Shown here: positions 45,083 through 53,540 of the stretch, piece by piece
Layout of the letters: every line of letters begins with the position of its first letter
How positions within the stretch are numbered: the stretch's first letter is position 1
Source: CAZNSX01 sp964575845
GTDB taxonomy: Bacteria > UBA8248 > CAZNSX01
NCBI GenBank assembly: GCA_964575845.1
Contig: CAZNSX010000002.1
Coordinates: forward strand, 558,001-622,000
Length of the DNA stretch: 64,000 nt
Direction of reading: 5' to 3'
Notes under the pieces: model-generated
What the model saw: only the letters and a program-made list of their open reading frames with translations
What the model was told of the DNA's origin: nothing
Databases searched by the model: none
Translations under genes and position numbers: made by a program

Positions 45083-46122
45083 GGCCGGCATTCCCCTGAT
45101 ATTTTTTCTTTTGCAAAGAGTCTCACAAATGTCTCGAAGAGACTGCGGTCATGCAGGCAGTGCATCTCGTCCCTTATGGTCTTGAGGGCGTCATAGATGG
45201 ATACGGCCATTCGGTAGGGGCGGTTTGCGGTCACGGCGTCAAAGACATCGGCAAAGGAACATATTCGGCTGAGAACGCTCACCTCATGGCCTCTCAGCTC
45301 TGAGGGGTATCCCGAGCCATCCACCCTTTCGTGGTGTCCCAGGACGATCTTGACCACCTCGGGCGTGAGCTCCCTCATGTCCTCCAGCATCCTGTAGCCC
45401 CACCTGGGGTGCTTCTTTATCTCCCGCCACTCATCCTCGGTGAGTTTTCCGGGCTTCTTGAGAATATCGGGTCTTATTCTGGTCTTGCCTATGTCGTGCA
45501 TGATGAGTCCGAAAGAGATGCCCTCCGTTCTCTTGCGGCACTTATTTGAATAGACCTTCAGGGCCATGGCCGTGCCGTAGAGGCAGACGTGCAGGGAGTG
45601 AGAGTAGGTGTGATAATCGTGAATGATAAGGTCGGTTACGCTGTTGGGGAGGGCTTCGTTTTCCGAACTGAAGAGGTCCACGATGCGCGAGACGACGCTC
45701 TTGGCCCGCTGGATGTTCCTGTTATCTTCGTAGTCGGTGAAAAGGTCTTCCATTATCTGCTGGGCGGAGGTGTAGGTAAGCTCCAGCTTCCTCCTGGGGG
45801 GAATATCGCTCTTGAGGACCTCGCTAAGCCGCGCCTCCACATAGGCGTCGAAAGCCCTTTTATCCTTGACCGGCACATATAGGACTTCTATTCCCTTGCC
45901 CAAGAGCTCTTCCTTCATGCGGCCGGAAAAGGTGGAACCCTTATTCAGGTAAGATATGAGCTCCCGGCTCTCCCTGTCGAAAAGGAAGAGGTCGAAGGAG
46001 AGGACGCCTTCTTCCAGAAGAGATACCTCGATCCTGCGGAACTGGGCGACGGCTCCCCCCTCTTTTCCCTTGGGGACCATCTTGAACTTACGCTTCGGTG
46101 GTGCGGCCTCTTCTATAGCCAA
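45013..46122 (-). CDS. HD-GYP domain cyclic-di-GMP phosphodiesterase-like protein
   Basis: A 369-residue signalling protein. The HD-GYP domain has MHDIGKTRI (HD at 209-210), KKHPRWGYRML and HHERVDGSGYP (263-273), with the C-terminal FADVFDAVTANRPYR. The N-terminal roughly 160 residues have no recognised sensor; they resemble the poorly described N-terminal region (FDLFLFDRESREL) seen in other stand-alone HD-GYP proteins. TTG start at 46122 with GGGAG upstream. The last 20 or so codons (SSLEPPASRGPS onward) come from repeat copy A, so the native C-terminus was probably replaced. It breaks down c-di-GMP, or perhaps another cyclic dinucleotide, if active. Confidence 0.9.
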   Translation of the reverse strand: MAIEEAAPPKRKFKMVPKGKEGGAVAQFRRIEVSLLEEGVLSFDLFLFDRESRELISYLNKGSTFSGRMKEELLGKGIEVLYVPVKDKRAFDAYVEARLSEVLKSDIPPRRKLELTYTSAQQIMEDLFTDYEDNRNIQRAKSVVSRIVDLFSSENEALPNSVTDLIIHDYHTYSHSLHVCLYGTAMALKVYSNKCRKRTEGISFGLIMHDIGKTRIRPDILKKPGKLTEDEWREIKKHPRWGYRMLEDMRELTPEVVKIVLGHHERVDGSGYPSELRGHEVSVLSRICSFADVFDAVTANRPYRMAVSIYDALKTIRDEMHCLHDRSLFETFVRLFAKEKISGECRPSSLEPPASRGPSLSTPQEPSNR

Positions 46123-46554
46123 GATTATCTCCCGTTCGTCTTTTTGGGGGCCGGGAGAGCCTATGAGTTCCGGATGGCGGTGGGACGATTACCTTAGCCC
46201 CTCATCCCCCGGAAAAGCCTCATGAGGCCCGGGAGCGGCGCTCCACTTTCTTATCGTCAAATTAGGAAGCTTCTTTAACTAACAGGTTAGGACAGAAAAT
46301 TTCCATAAAGTAAGGCAAAGACTCGCCAAAATGCTATGAGAGCGGATGGGCCGTATCAGCCCCTGAGCTTCAGCTCTTTGCAGGAAAAGGCCTTATGCCA
46401 TCGCCGGCGGGTCGGCTACAAGCTGCTATTCTGATTAAGCTCTTTGAGATGAAAGGGGTTAGAAAGAACGATGCTGGCGGTTTCTATATGGGTTCCTAGG
46501 GGGGAGTTTATTTTCTGGGAGGTAAGGGTGCCATTCGCGGGGCCCGCGGGCGTC
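46123..46554. other. 432-base stretch without a gene, upstream of HD-GYP
   Basis: Contains no supported coding region. The left 200 bases must hold the HD-GYP promoter and leader, reading left; the palindrome CTAAC-AG-GTTAG lies near 46280. The right part is filled by repeat copy B. Confidence 0.5.
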
Positions 46555-46567
46555 TCAAGGCTTGAGC
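46335..46567 (+). repeat. Dispersed noncoding repeat, copy B
   Basis: Second copy of the element at 44868-45082, same orientation, reaching over the stop codon of recN. Shared blocks include ATTCTGATTAAG, TTTGAGATGAAAGGGGTTAG split by one gap, ATGCTGGCGG, GGTTCCT and CTCAAGGCTTGAG. The copies have diverged, so duplication is not recent. Confidence 0.6.
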
Positions 46568-48255
46568 CCCAGCATCTCACGCGCATGTTGGCGGGCGGTG
46601 TCTGTGACCTCCCGTCCTGCGGCCATCCGGGCGAGCTCCTCCACTCTACCCTCAACGTCCAGGTGCTCTATCGCGGTCTCGGTGCGGCCACGCAGGGTTC
46701 TCTTGCTTATGAGGTAGTGGGAGGAGGCGAGGCTCGCTATCTGGGGGAGGTGGGTTATGCAGATGACCTGATGGGAGGAGGCGATGGCCCTGAGCCTCCT
46801 TCCCACGACCTCGGCCACCCTTCCGCCGATCCCCACATCCACCTCATCGAAAACGAGAGTCGGGATCTCATCCTGCTCAACGAGAATACCCTTGAGTGCG
46901 AGCATAATCCTGGAAAGCTCCCCCCCGGAGGCAATCCGCGCGAGCGGCCTCAGCTCCTCCCCCGGGTTCGGGGAGATGAGGAACTCCCCCCTCTCTATCC
47001 CGTAAGAAAAAGCCTTGACTCGCTCTCCCCGGCAGATGATGAAGCCCTCTGGGTCGGCCTCATGGGAGAGGTGAACCTGGAACAGGACGCCGGGCATCCC
47101 CAGCTCCCTGAGCTCCCTCACCACCTTTCCCTCAAGGGCCGAAGCACTGCGGGAGCGCTCTTCTGAGAGCTTGAGGCAGAGCCGGGAGGCCCTCTCCTTT
47201 AGCCCTTCAATTTGGCCCTTGAGCTCAAGAGCCCTCTCTTCTCCGCTCTGAAGCTCTTCGAGCTCGCGCCCTGCCCTCTCCGAGTATCTCAGGCATTCAT
47301 CTACTGTCCCGCCATATTTTCGCTTAAGGCGCGAGAGCTCTTCGAGTCGGCCCTCCAGCTCTTCCATTCTCCTGGGGTCGGTCTCCCTCGTCTCTGAATA
47401 GTCCCTGAGGGCGAGGGCTATCTCCTTGAGCTCGACTGAGGAGGAGCGTCCCTGCTCAAGGAGCCCCCTGAGGCTCTCGTCGAGCTTTGCCAGCTCCTCC
47501 ATCGCCTTCAGCGCCTCTCCCAGGGTGTCTATGGCCGAGCCCTCCCCGGCATAGAGCTTATGCAAAGCACCGCCGGAGAGAGCCCTGAGCCTCTCGGCAT
47601 TTCTCCCGAGTTCCAGCTCGCGCCGGAGCTCTTCTTCCTCAGCGGGTCTCAGAGCCGCCCTCTCCAGCTCCCCTATCTGAAAGCGAAGCAGTTCCCCCCG
47701 CTCCTTCCTCTCCCTCTCCCTGCGCTCCAGGTCAAGCAACTCCTCCTCGGCCTTTCGGAGGAGAGAGAGGGTCTCCTCCGCCTCCCGCCTCAGCCCCTCA
47801 AGGCCGCCGGAGGCATCGAGGAGCAGCAGGTGGTGCGCGGGATTGAGGAGGCTCTGGTGCTGATGCTGGCCGTGGATATCCACGAGCATGTCCCCCAGGT
47901 CCGTGAGGGCCCCAAGGGTCGAGAGAGCTCCGTTAATGTAAACCCTCCCCCGGCCCTCAGCCGATATGAGGCGACGAATGAAAAGGGTCTCCTCCTGCGG
48001 AAGCCCCAGCCTCTCGAAGAGGGCTTTCCACCTATCCCCTCTCGGCGGCGTGAAGATCGCCTCGACGCTAGCCTCGCGCTCGCCCGTTCGGATGAGGTCG
48101 CTCGATGCCCTTCCGCCAAGGGCGAGCTCCAGGGCCGCGAAAAGCAGCGATTTCCCCGCGCCCGTCTCCCCCGTGAAGACGTTGAGGCCCGGAGTAAGCT
48201 CTACCTCTAGCTCTCTTATTACGGCGAAGTTACGGATCCGTAGGACTTGGAGCAT
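46555..48255 (-). CDS. recN: DNA repair protein RecN
   Basis: SMC-like ATPase acting early at double-strand breaks. The N-terminus LQVLRIRNFAVIRELEVEL leads to Walker A GETGAGKS, then a long coiled-coil-rich centre (about 160-370) and the C-terminal ARIASGGELSRIMLALKG signature, Walker B LVFDEVDVGIGG and ICITHLPQIA. ATG 48255 gives a normal N-terminus and overlaps the NAD kinase end by 26 bases. Paired with nadK as in many bacteria. 566 residues. Confidence 0.95.
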   Translation of the reverse strand: MLQVLRIRNFAVIRELEVELTPGLNVFTGETGAGKSLLFAALELALGGRASSDLIRTGEREASVEAIFTPPRGDRWKALFERLGLPQEETLFIRRLISAEGRGRVYINGALSTLGALTDLGDMLVDIHGQHQHQSLLNPAHHLLLLDASGGLEGLRREAEETLSLLRKAEEELLDLERRERERKERGELLRFQIGELERAALRPAEEEELRRELELGRNAERLRALSGGALHKLYAGEGSAIDTLGEALKAMEELAKLDESLRGLLEQGRSSSVELKEIALALRDYSETRETDPRRMEELEGRLEELSRLKRKYGGTVDECLRYSERAGRELEELQSGEERALELKGQIEGLKERASRLCLKLSEERSRSASALEGKVVRELRELGMPGVLFQVHLSHEADPEGFIICRGERVKAFSYGIERGEFLISPNPGEELRPLARIASGGELSRIMLALKGILVEQDEIPTLVFDEVDVGIGGRVAEVVGRRLRAIASSHQVICITHLPQIASLASSHYLISKRTLRGRTETAIEHLDVEGRVEELARMAAGREVTDTARQHAREMLGLKP

Positions 48256-49159
48256 AGACATCTTCGGGAAGGCCCAGCCTGTCCTGGAAGCGTTCCCCCC
48301 AGCCGAGCTTGCTGCGCAGGAGCTGCCAGTAGTTGCTCTCACGCGAGAGAATGAGCTTGACGGTGTAGGGACCCTTTTTCACCCCCACAAGGTCGCCCAC
48401 CTCCAGGACGCAGCCTTCCTGGCCGTCCAATGAGAGCTGGGCGGGCTCCCCCTTCTCGAGCGAAGGCCTCACGTGGACGATGGAGCTGTCCGGAATGACG
48501 AGGGGGCGGTTTGTGAGGGTGTGGGGACAGATGGGGGAGAGGATCATGGCCGAGATGGTGGGCTGGAGGATGGGGCCTCCCGCGGCCAGGGAATAACCTG
48601 TAGAGCCGGTGGGGGTGGAGATAATGAGGCCGTCGGCCCTGTAGGTGACGAGATACTGGCCATCCACGTAAGTGTCAAGCTCTATTATCCGGGCAAGGGT
48701 GCCATAGTTAACGACCACGTCATTGAGACAAGCCGGAAGGGGCAGCCGCTCGTCCCCCCGGTGTATGTGGACCTCGAGGGTTGCCCTCTCCTCTATCCTG
48801 TACTCCCCCCCGAAGATCTTTTCCAGGGTGTCGTGGACAGAGGCGTGGGGGACCTCTGTGAGAAAGCCCAGGCCGCCCATGTTGACCCCCAGGATGGGGA
48901 CATCCCTCCCCTGGAGAGCCCTCGCCACGCTGAGCATAGTGCCGTCGCCACCGAGCACGATGACCATCTCCACCTCAAGGGCAAGCTCACTCCGGCTCAA
49001 GCGGCTCTCTTCGCCCGCCATTGCGGCGGTGTCGGAATCGAGAGTGAGTTCAATTCCTCTTCCCCTCAGCCAGAAGAGGAACTCCACGAGCTTCTCCCTG
49101 TCGCCCGGCCTCTTGGCGGGTTTCGAGATGAGCCCGACCTTCCGATAGGGCCACTCCAT
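48230..49159 (-). CDS. nadK: NAD kinase
   Basis: Phosphorylates NAD to NADP. The hallmark GGDGTMLS (about 77-84) is followed by LGVNMGGLGFLTEV, the NDVVV segment, and the TPTGSTGYSLAAGGPI motif. ATG 49159 yields 309 residues; an upstream GTG at 49198 would add 13. Its 3' end overlaps recN. Confidence 0.94.
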   Translation of the reverse strand: MEWPYRKVGLISKPAKRPGDREKLVEFLFWLRGRGIELTLDSDTAAMAGEESRLSRSELALEVEMVIVLGGDGTMLSVARALQGRDVPILGVNMGGLGFLTEVPHASVHDTLEKIFGGEYRIEERATLEVHIHRGDERLPLPACLNDVVVNYGTLARIIELDTYVDGQYLVTYRADGLIISTPTGSTGYSLAAGGPILQPTISAMILSPICPHTLTNRPLVIPDSSIVHVRPSLEKGEPAQLSLDGQEGCVLEVGDLVGVKKGPYTVKLILSRESNYWQLLRSKLGWGERFQDRLGLPEDVYAPSPTDP

Positions 49160-49285
49160 GGCTCGCCCCTGGGATTTAGCGGATGAGATGGGCTCCACCC
49201 ATCATAAATTCAATCTAGCACAGGAGAGAAGGCGCGGGCAAGGGGCGCTGAGAGTGGGCCCAAATCCCCGCCGCCTCTCTGATTC

Positions 49286-50086
49286 TTATCTGAAGGCTGG
49301 CTTCACTATCAGGTCATCACTTGGATAAGCCCTTCTGGCCTGCGTGAGCTCCATGTTGACCATAACCTTTGCCATCTCGATGGCGGCGGCGAGCTCGCAG
49401 ATAAGGGGGATTTCGGAGTAGCCCGCCTCATCGAGCGCTTCCCTTGTCTCATCCTCAAAGATTTGCAGTGGCGGGCAGGCGAGTATTATGGAATCCGCCC
49501 TCTCCTGCTCTATGGCGGTTATGCACTGGGCGACTATGGCATCGATGCACTCCTTGACTTCGGGGACATTAGCCCTCTCTTCTTTCTTGTACTTGCGGAA
49601 GAATCCCGCCATGGTTGTCGATGTGTAAGATACATACCTCACGCTCGCAAGCTTATGACCAAAGCCGTACGCCTCTGCGAAGCGCCTCGTTATGAGGGCC
49701 TGCACGTCTGTCGCATCTATCACGGAGAACCTATCGCCTATTAGCGAGGCGACGTGCAGGGCCGCGTGCAGGGCGCTCGTCACGGGTATTTTAGACACCT
49801 CCCTTGCGCCGAAGAAGGCTGGCTCCAAGGAGCCCTGACACGCGATGGCATCATACCCGCCTTTTTCCGAGTACTCCTTGATCTTATTGAGAACGCCGGG
49901 TGATATGTAGACCAAAAACTCCTCATCCCGGCTCGGTGAGGTCAAATCCGTGGGAGGTCCCGGGTCGACATCAACCTCAACTCCATCGAGCGCTCCCTTC
50001 CTCCTCATATTAGCGAGGAGCTCCTGGGGCATGGCTTGGCCTTCTGTGACAACATTCAGATATGGCGTCTGGATCAGAAGTTTCAT
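49286..50086 (-). CDS. Aspartate/glutamate/hydantoin racemase family protein
   Basis: A 266-residue cofactor-independent racemase with two opposing cysteines: IACQGSLEPA (about 84) and ILACPPLQIF (about 200). The N-terminus MKLLIQTPYLNVVTEG resembles hydantoin racemases. It could supply the correct hydantoin enantiomer to HyuAB, though the genes lie apart. ATG 50086 is followed upstream by a marked drop in GC content, where the second island begins. Confidence 0.85.
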   Translation of the reverse strand: MKLLIQTPYLNVVTEGQAMPQELLANMRRKGALDGVEVDVDPGPPTDLTSPSRDEEFLVYISPGVLNKIKEYSEKGGYDAIACQGSLEPAFFGAREVSKIPVTSALHAALHVASLIGDRFSVIDATDVQALITRRFAEAYGFGHKLASVRYVSYTSTTMAGFFRKYKKEERANVPEVKECIDAIVAQCITAIEQERADSIILACPPLQIFEDETREALDEAGYSEIPLICELAAAIEMAKVMVNMELTQARRAYPSDDLIVKPAFR

Positions 50087-50132
50087 AGATATTCCTCCCC
50101 TGTCCCATCTGAAAGCCGGATCCTGTCTTGAA

Positions 50133-50573
50133 TCATTGCGGGAAATAGACCTTCCAAATTTGTATAAACAAACTGAAAACCATTAAGTACATACCCAGAA
50201 TCGTAACTAGTCTAAACCAGAACTCGTTGATTTGTTCTGGCAAGGTAACTCCTTTATATGTCTGTATAGCCCAGCCCAGCTTCCCTAAAACTCCCCACAA
50301 AATGAGTACAGCTGCCGCAACCTGCAACCATGCAGCCCATTTCCGCACAAAAATAGGTGCAAAATAGGCGGAGAGGAGTGCTAGCAATGTCACAGCTGCC
50401 ACCCACAGAAATGAAACAATAATCGCAATGCGGACTTTTTTAGAGCGTTCTTCCTCTCTTTTTCGAAATTCTTGGACCCTTTGTTCCGGCAATTTTCGAT
50501 CTGGATAGCTTGTGGCTAATTGTTCGTTGGTCTTAAACTCTATTTCTATAGAGTGAACTGTCGCCTCATCCAT
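50133..50573 (-). CDS. Unknown small membrane protein with three predicted helices
   Basis: I do not recognise this family. The 146-residue frame from ATG 50573 has a charged, Glu/Arg/Lys-rich N-terminal region (about 1-48, KREEERSKKVR) then hydrophobic segments at about 49-75, 81-103 and 121-145. No good ribosome site precedes the ATG, so the start is uncertain; an open frame continues to 50771. It is downstream of another unknown membrane-linked gene in an AT-rich insert and probably belongs with it. Confidence 0.6.
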   Translation of the reverse strand: MDEATVHSIEIEFKTNEQLATSYPDRKLPEQRVQEFRKREEERSKKVRIAIIVSFLWVAAVTLLALLSAYFAPIFVRKWAAWLQVAAAVLILWGVLGKLGWAIQTYKGVTLPEQINEFWFRLVTILGMYLMVFSLFIQIWKVYFPQ

Positions 50574-50694
50574 AAACTTATTGACGCAGAAGATCAATTT
50601 CGCAAGCTGCCATAACCGTGTTAGGAAAGTACACATTCGACTTGTATCCTGAAATGGCGCGCAGATTGGGGGTCCACTCTTCACTATCCCAGGG

Positions 50695-51195
50695 TCATAT
50701 AGGCAAGAGGAATTTAGGATCCTCTGCGTCTGGGTATAACTCAAGAAAAAACTCAAAAGGTTTTTTGTCAAATCGCTCTGGATTTATCTTTTCTTCTAAG
50801 GGTCTAATGATTACAATGAAAAAACAAACCTGCTCTTTACTCAGAAACCGTCTCAGGTCTTTTTTCCTCAGCAATCCAAATTGTTTCAACCAAAAGATTT
50901 TCATATAGAATGACTTAACGAGCCTTCTATCGTGGTCGCGAGATTCAAATGTTAATGGAATATCTCGCTTTAATTTTATAAATGCTTCGCCAATATTCTT
51001 GTGGCCTTCGTAGAAGTGGCGAAGATAGTACAAAGCCTTCCTCATCTCATCAGCAAAATAAGCATCGCTTAGCTGAAATAATAATTGCATCCTAACGCTC
51101 TTGCTGGTTTGTCGAGCAGAGAGCCAGGCTCCAAAAGCGGCTGCAACTGCCCCTGTTGCAGCTACTGCGCTAATAAGCATCGATGTTGTTCCCAT
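50695..51195 (-). CDS. Unknown membrane-anchored protein (DUF4760-like layout)
   Basis: A 166-residue frame with one N-terminal membrane helix (SMLISAVAATGAVAAAFGAWL, about 4-24) and a soluble helical domain containing QLLFQLSDAYFADEMRKALYYL and RRLVKSFYMKIFWLKQFGLL. This N-terminal anchor plus helical domain resembles DUF4760-type proteins, which have no known function. ATG 51195 sits after GAGAGG; a TTG at 51243 would add 16 residues. AT-rich like its neighbour and unlike the operons on either side. Confidence 0.6.
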   Translation of the reverse strand: MGTTSMLISAVAATGAVAAAFGAWLSARQTSKSVRMQLLFQLSDAYFADEMRKALYYLRHFYEGHKNIGEAFIKLKRDIPLTFESRDHDRRLVKSFYMKIFWLKQFGLLRKKDLRRFLSKEQVCFFIVIIRPLEEKINPERFDKKPFEFFLELYPDAEDPKFLLPI

Positions 51196-51326
51196 CCTCT
51201 CGATCCCCGCGATTTTAACAAGGGCTATTCGCAGATATTTCAAAGATACTCTGTAGAAAAATTGCTACGAACACCCGCTGAATTAAAACGGGAGCAGTGG
51301 TTGAGGTGCTTTCCAGCCAGAGCTAC

Positions 51327-51587
51327 TTATGTAATCGAGAAGCTATATCCATTACCCCCCACCAAAGGCGGGATCAGGCTCACGCGGTCGCCCTCATGAA
51401 GCGAAGCATCGCGGCGCTCTTGGCGGTCGTTTATGAAGATGGTGGGGGCCGCATCCAGCGGGAGGGAGAGGTGAGAGAGGAGGTCGCTGACGGTGGCACC
51501 TTCGCGAAGCTCCAGAAGGGCCCCTCCCTCATTCTCCTGGGGGAGCTTTTCCCTTAGGTGCCCGAAGAGTTTAACCTTCACCTTCAC
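51327..51587 (-). CDS. MoaD/ThiS-family sulfur carrier protein with extended C-terminus
   Basis: An 86-residue ubiquitin-like sulfur carrier from GTG 51587, with VKLFGHLREKLP, the central FINDRQE and RVSLIPPLVGG. Family members end in Gly-Gly, whose thiocarboxylate donates sulfur. Here Gly77-Gly78 is followed by eight extra residues (NGYSFSIT) because a run of six G (plus-strand C at 51355-51360) puts the TAA out of frame; seven G would end the protein exactly at Gly-Gly. It overlaps the larC end, as last gene of the lar operon. Confidence 0.82.
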   Translation of the reverse strand: MKVKVKLFGHLREKLPQENEGGALLELREGATVSDLLSHLSLPLDAAPTIFINDRQERRDASLHEGDRVSLIPPLVGGNGYSFSIT

Positions 51588-52755
51588 CTTCGAGCAGGCT
51601 CCTTCCCGCCGCCTTGGCGGCATCGAAGACTTCCTTGAGGGGGAGCCCCCTAGCAAGGGCTATCCTCCGGCAGTCCTCATACTCGGGCGTCACGTTCACG
51701 GGCTTCCCATCAAGCTCGGCCACCTTGAGGGCCACCTCACCATAGGGGGTCTTGACATGGGCACTGCGCCTCTGGGCCTTGAGGCGGGTGAACTCCTTCA
51801 ATCTCACCCCTAAAGTGGTGCTCTCTCGCATGAGGAGCCCGGCTACCTGCTCCCTCTTGTCCAGAGGGCAGATGACGGTGAGGAGAGTGCCGGGGCGGTT
51901 TTTCTTCATTACCACAAGGGTCATGTAAACATCGAGGGCCCCCAGTTCAAAGCACCTCTCCATTATGTGCTGGTAAAACTGGGGGTTCATGTCGTCGATG
52001 TTGGTCTCCACGGAGGCTACGGTTTCAGTGCTGGCTTCGGCCTCCAGCTCCCCAATCATCAGCCGCAACACATTGGGTATCGGGAGGTCCCACCCGCCGG
52101 CGCCGTATCCCACTCTCTCAAGGCACATCACGGGAAGGGGGCCGAAGGAAGACGCCAGCTCAGTGAGCAGCAGGGCTCCCGTGGGGGTGAGAAGCTCTTT
52201 TTCTGGCCCCTCGCTGTAGATGGGCTTTCCCTTCATGAGCTCGAGCGTGGCGGGAGCCGGCACCGGAATAGTCCCGTGCTCAGAGCGGGCAAAGCCCCCG
52301 CCCGCATTCACCGGTGAGGAGAAGAGCCTCTCAATTCCCAGGAGCTTCACCCCGATGAAGGTGCCCACAATATCCACGATGGAATCCACCGCTCCCACCT
52401 CGTGAAAGTGGACACTCTCCACGGGAACCCCGTGAATCTTAGCCTCAACCTCGGCCAAACGCCTGAAGGCGGAAAGAGACCTCTCCCGCACCTCCTCCCC
52501 GAGCCCGCTCCCATGGAGGATATTCTCTATATCCTTTATACCCCGGGCGGAACCCTGCTCCTTGACCTTTACCGTGAATTTTGTGGCCGAGACCCCGGCC
52601 TTATTGACCTTTTCCCCAAAGAGGCTATAGCCCCCGAGGGGAAGCTTTTTCAGCTCGGCCTCCAGAGCCTTTAGGGAGAGGCCGGCACCCAGAAGCGCGC
52701 CTATTATCATGTCGCCGCTGGCGCCCGCGGGACAGTCGAAGTAGGCCCCCTTCAT
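51571..52755 (-). CDS. larC: Nickel-pincer cofactor biosynthesis protein LarC
   Basis: CTP-dependent nickel insertion enzyme finishing the nickel-pincer nucleotide used by lactate racemase-type enzymes. N-terminal YFDCPAGASGDMIIGALLGAG and VHFHEVGAVDSIVDIVG, then the NIDDMNPQFYQHIMERCFELGALDVY motif of the C-terminal half. It is one uninterrupted 394-residue frame, whereas lactobacilli make it through a frameshift. Its ATG overlaps the larB stop (ATGA). Confidence 0.93.
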   Translation of the reverse strand: MKGAYFDCPAGASGDMIIGALLGAGLSLKALEAELKKLPLGGYSLFGEKVNKAGVSATKFTVKVKEQGSARGIKDIENILHGSGLGEEVRERSLSAFRRLAEVEAKIHGVPVESVHFHEVGAVDSIVDIVGTFIGVKLLGIERLFSSPVNAGGGFARSEHGTIPVPAPATLELMKGKPIYSEGPEKELLTPTGALLLTELASSFGPLPVMCLERVGYGAGGWDLPIPNVLRLMIGELEAEASTETVASVETNIDDMNPQFYQHIMERCFELGALDVYMTLVVMKKNRPGTLLTVICPLDKREQVAGLLMRESTTLGVRLKEFTRLKAQRRSAHVKTPYGEVALKVAELDGKPVNVTPEYEDCRRIALARGLPLKEVFDAAKAAGRSLLEGEGEG

Positions 52756-53540
52756 TGCAGGCAGAGCTTATTTATGATGTCGGCCTGGTAAGCAGCGCCG
52801 AAGCCGTTATCGATGTTCACCACCGAGACGCCCGAGGCGCAGGAATTGAGCATGCCGAGGAGGGCGGCTATCCCGCCGAAGCTGGCACCGTAGCCGACGC
52901 TTGTGGGAACAGCGATGACGGGCTTATCCACAAGGCCGGCGACCACGCTCGCGAGCGCCCCTTCCATGCCCGCAACGGCAATGACGACATTGGCCTCAAA
53001 GAGGCGCTCCCTTTGGTAAAGGAGACGGTGGAGCCCCGCCACTCCCACATCATAGATGCGCTCCACCCTGCTCCCGAAGGCCTCACAAACTACGGCCGCC
53101 TCCTCCGCCACGGGAATGTCGGCGGTGCCTCCGCTCACTACTGCCACGAGTCCCTTGAGCTCCCGCTCGGAGTAGGGGTTCACCACGACAACCCTGGCCA
53201 CGGGATGATAGATCGTGTTTGGGAAATGCGCCTTGAGGGCCTCATAGACCCTGGGCTTTGCACGGGTGGCCAGGATGTTCTCTGTAACATGAACCATCCG
53301 GCGCACTATCTCAACCACCTGCTCGGTCGTCTTCCCTTGACAGAACACAACCTCCGGGTGGCGGTTCCTGAGCGAGCGGTGGCTGTCCACCTTGGCAAAG
53401 CCCAGGTCTTCAAAGGGGAGGGAGCGCAGGAGCGCCATGGCATCCTCAACGGGAAGCTCCCGCCTCTGAACCTGGAGGAGGAGTCTTTCCAGTCGCTCCC
53501 TGTCCAAGGCCTCAACCTCTCTCCCGCTCGAGGGGCTCAT
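52752..53540 (-). CDS. larB: Nickel-pincer cofactor biosynthesis protein LarB
   Basis: Carboxylates and hydrolyses nicotinic acid adenine dinucleotide to start the pincer nucleotide. The C-terminal half resembles the PurE carboxylase fold with VVSGGTADIPVAEEAA (about 137-152) and VAGMEGALASVVAGLVDKPVIAVPTSVGYG. 262 residues. The ATG at 53540 lies 29 bases inside larE. Confidence 0.93.
   Translation of the reverse strand: MSPSSGREVEALDRERLERLLLQVQRRELPVEDAMALLRSLPFEDLGFAKVDSHRSLRNRHPEVVFCQGKTTEQVVEIVRRMVHVTENILATRAKPRVYEALKAHFPNTIYHPVARVVVVNPYSERELKGLVAVVSGGTADIPVAEEAAVVCEAFGSRVERIYDVGVAGLHRLLYQRERLFEANVVIAVAGMEGALASVVAGLVDKPVIAVPTSVGYGASFGGIAALLGMLNSCASGVSVVNIDNGFGAAYQADIINKLCLQ

Noticed and set aside
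44769..45116. 115-codon minus-strand frame across repeat copy A
   Set aside because: The frame in copy B gives a partly similar peptide (ILANPFYFKGLKQN against VLSNPFHLKELNQN), which was tempting, but substitutions are not biased to third positions and neither has a good start.
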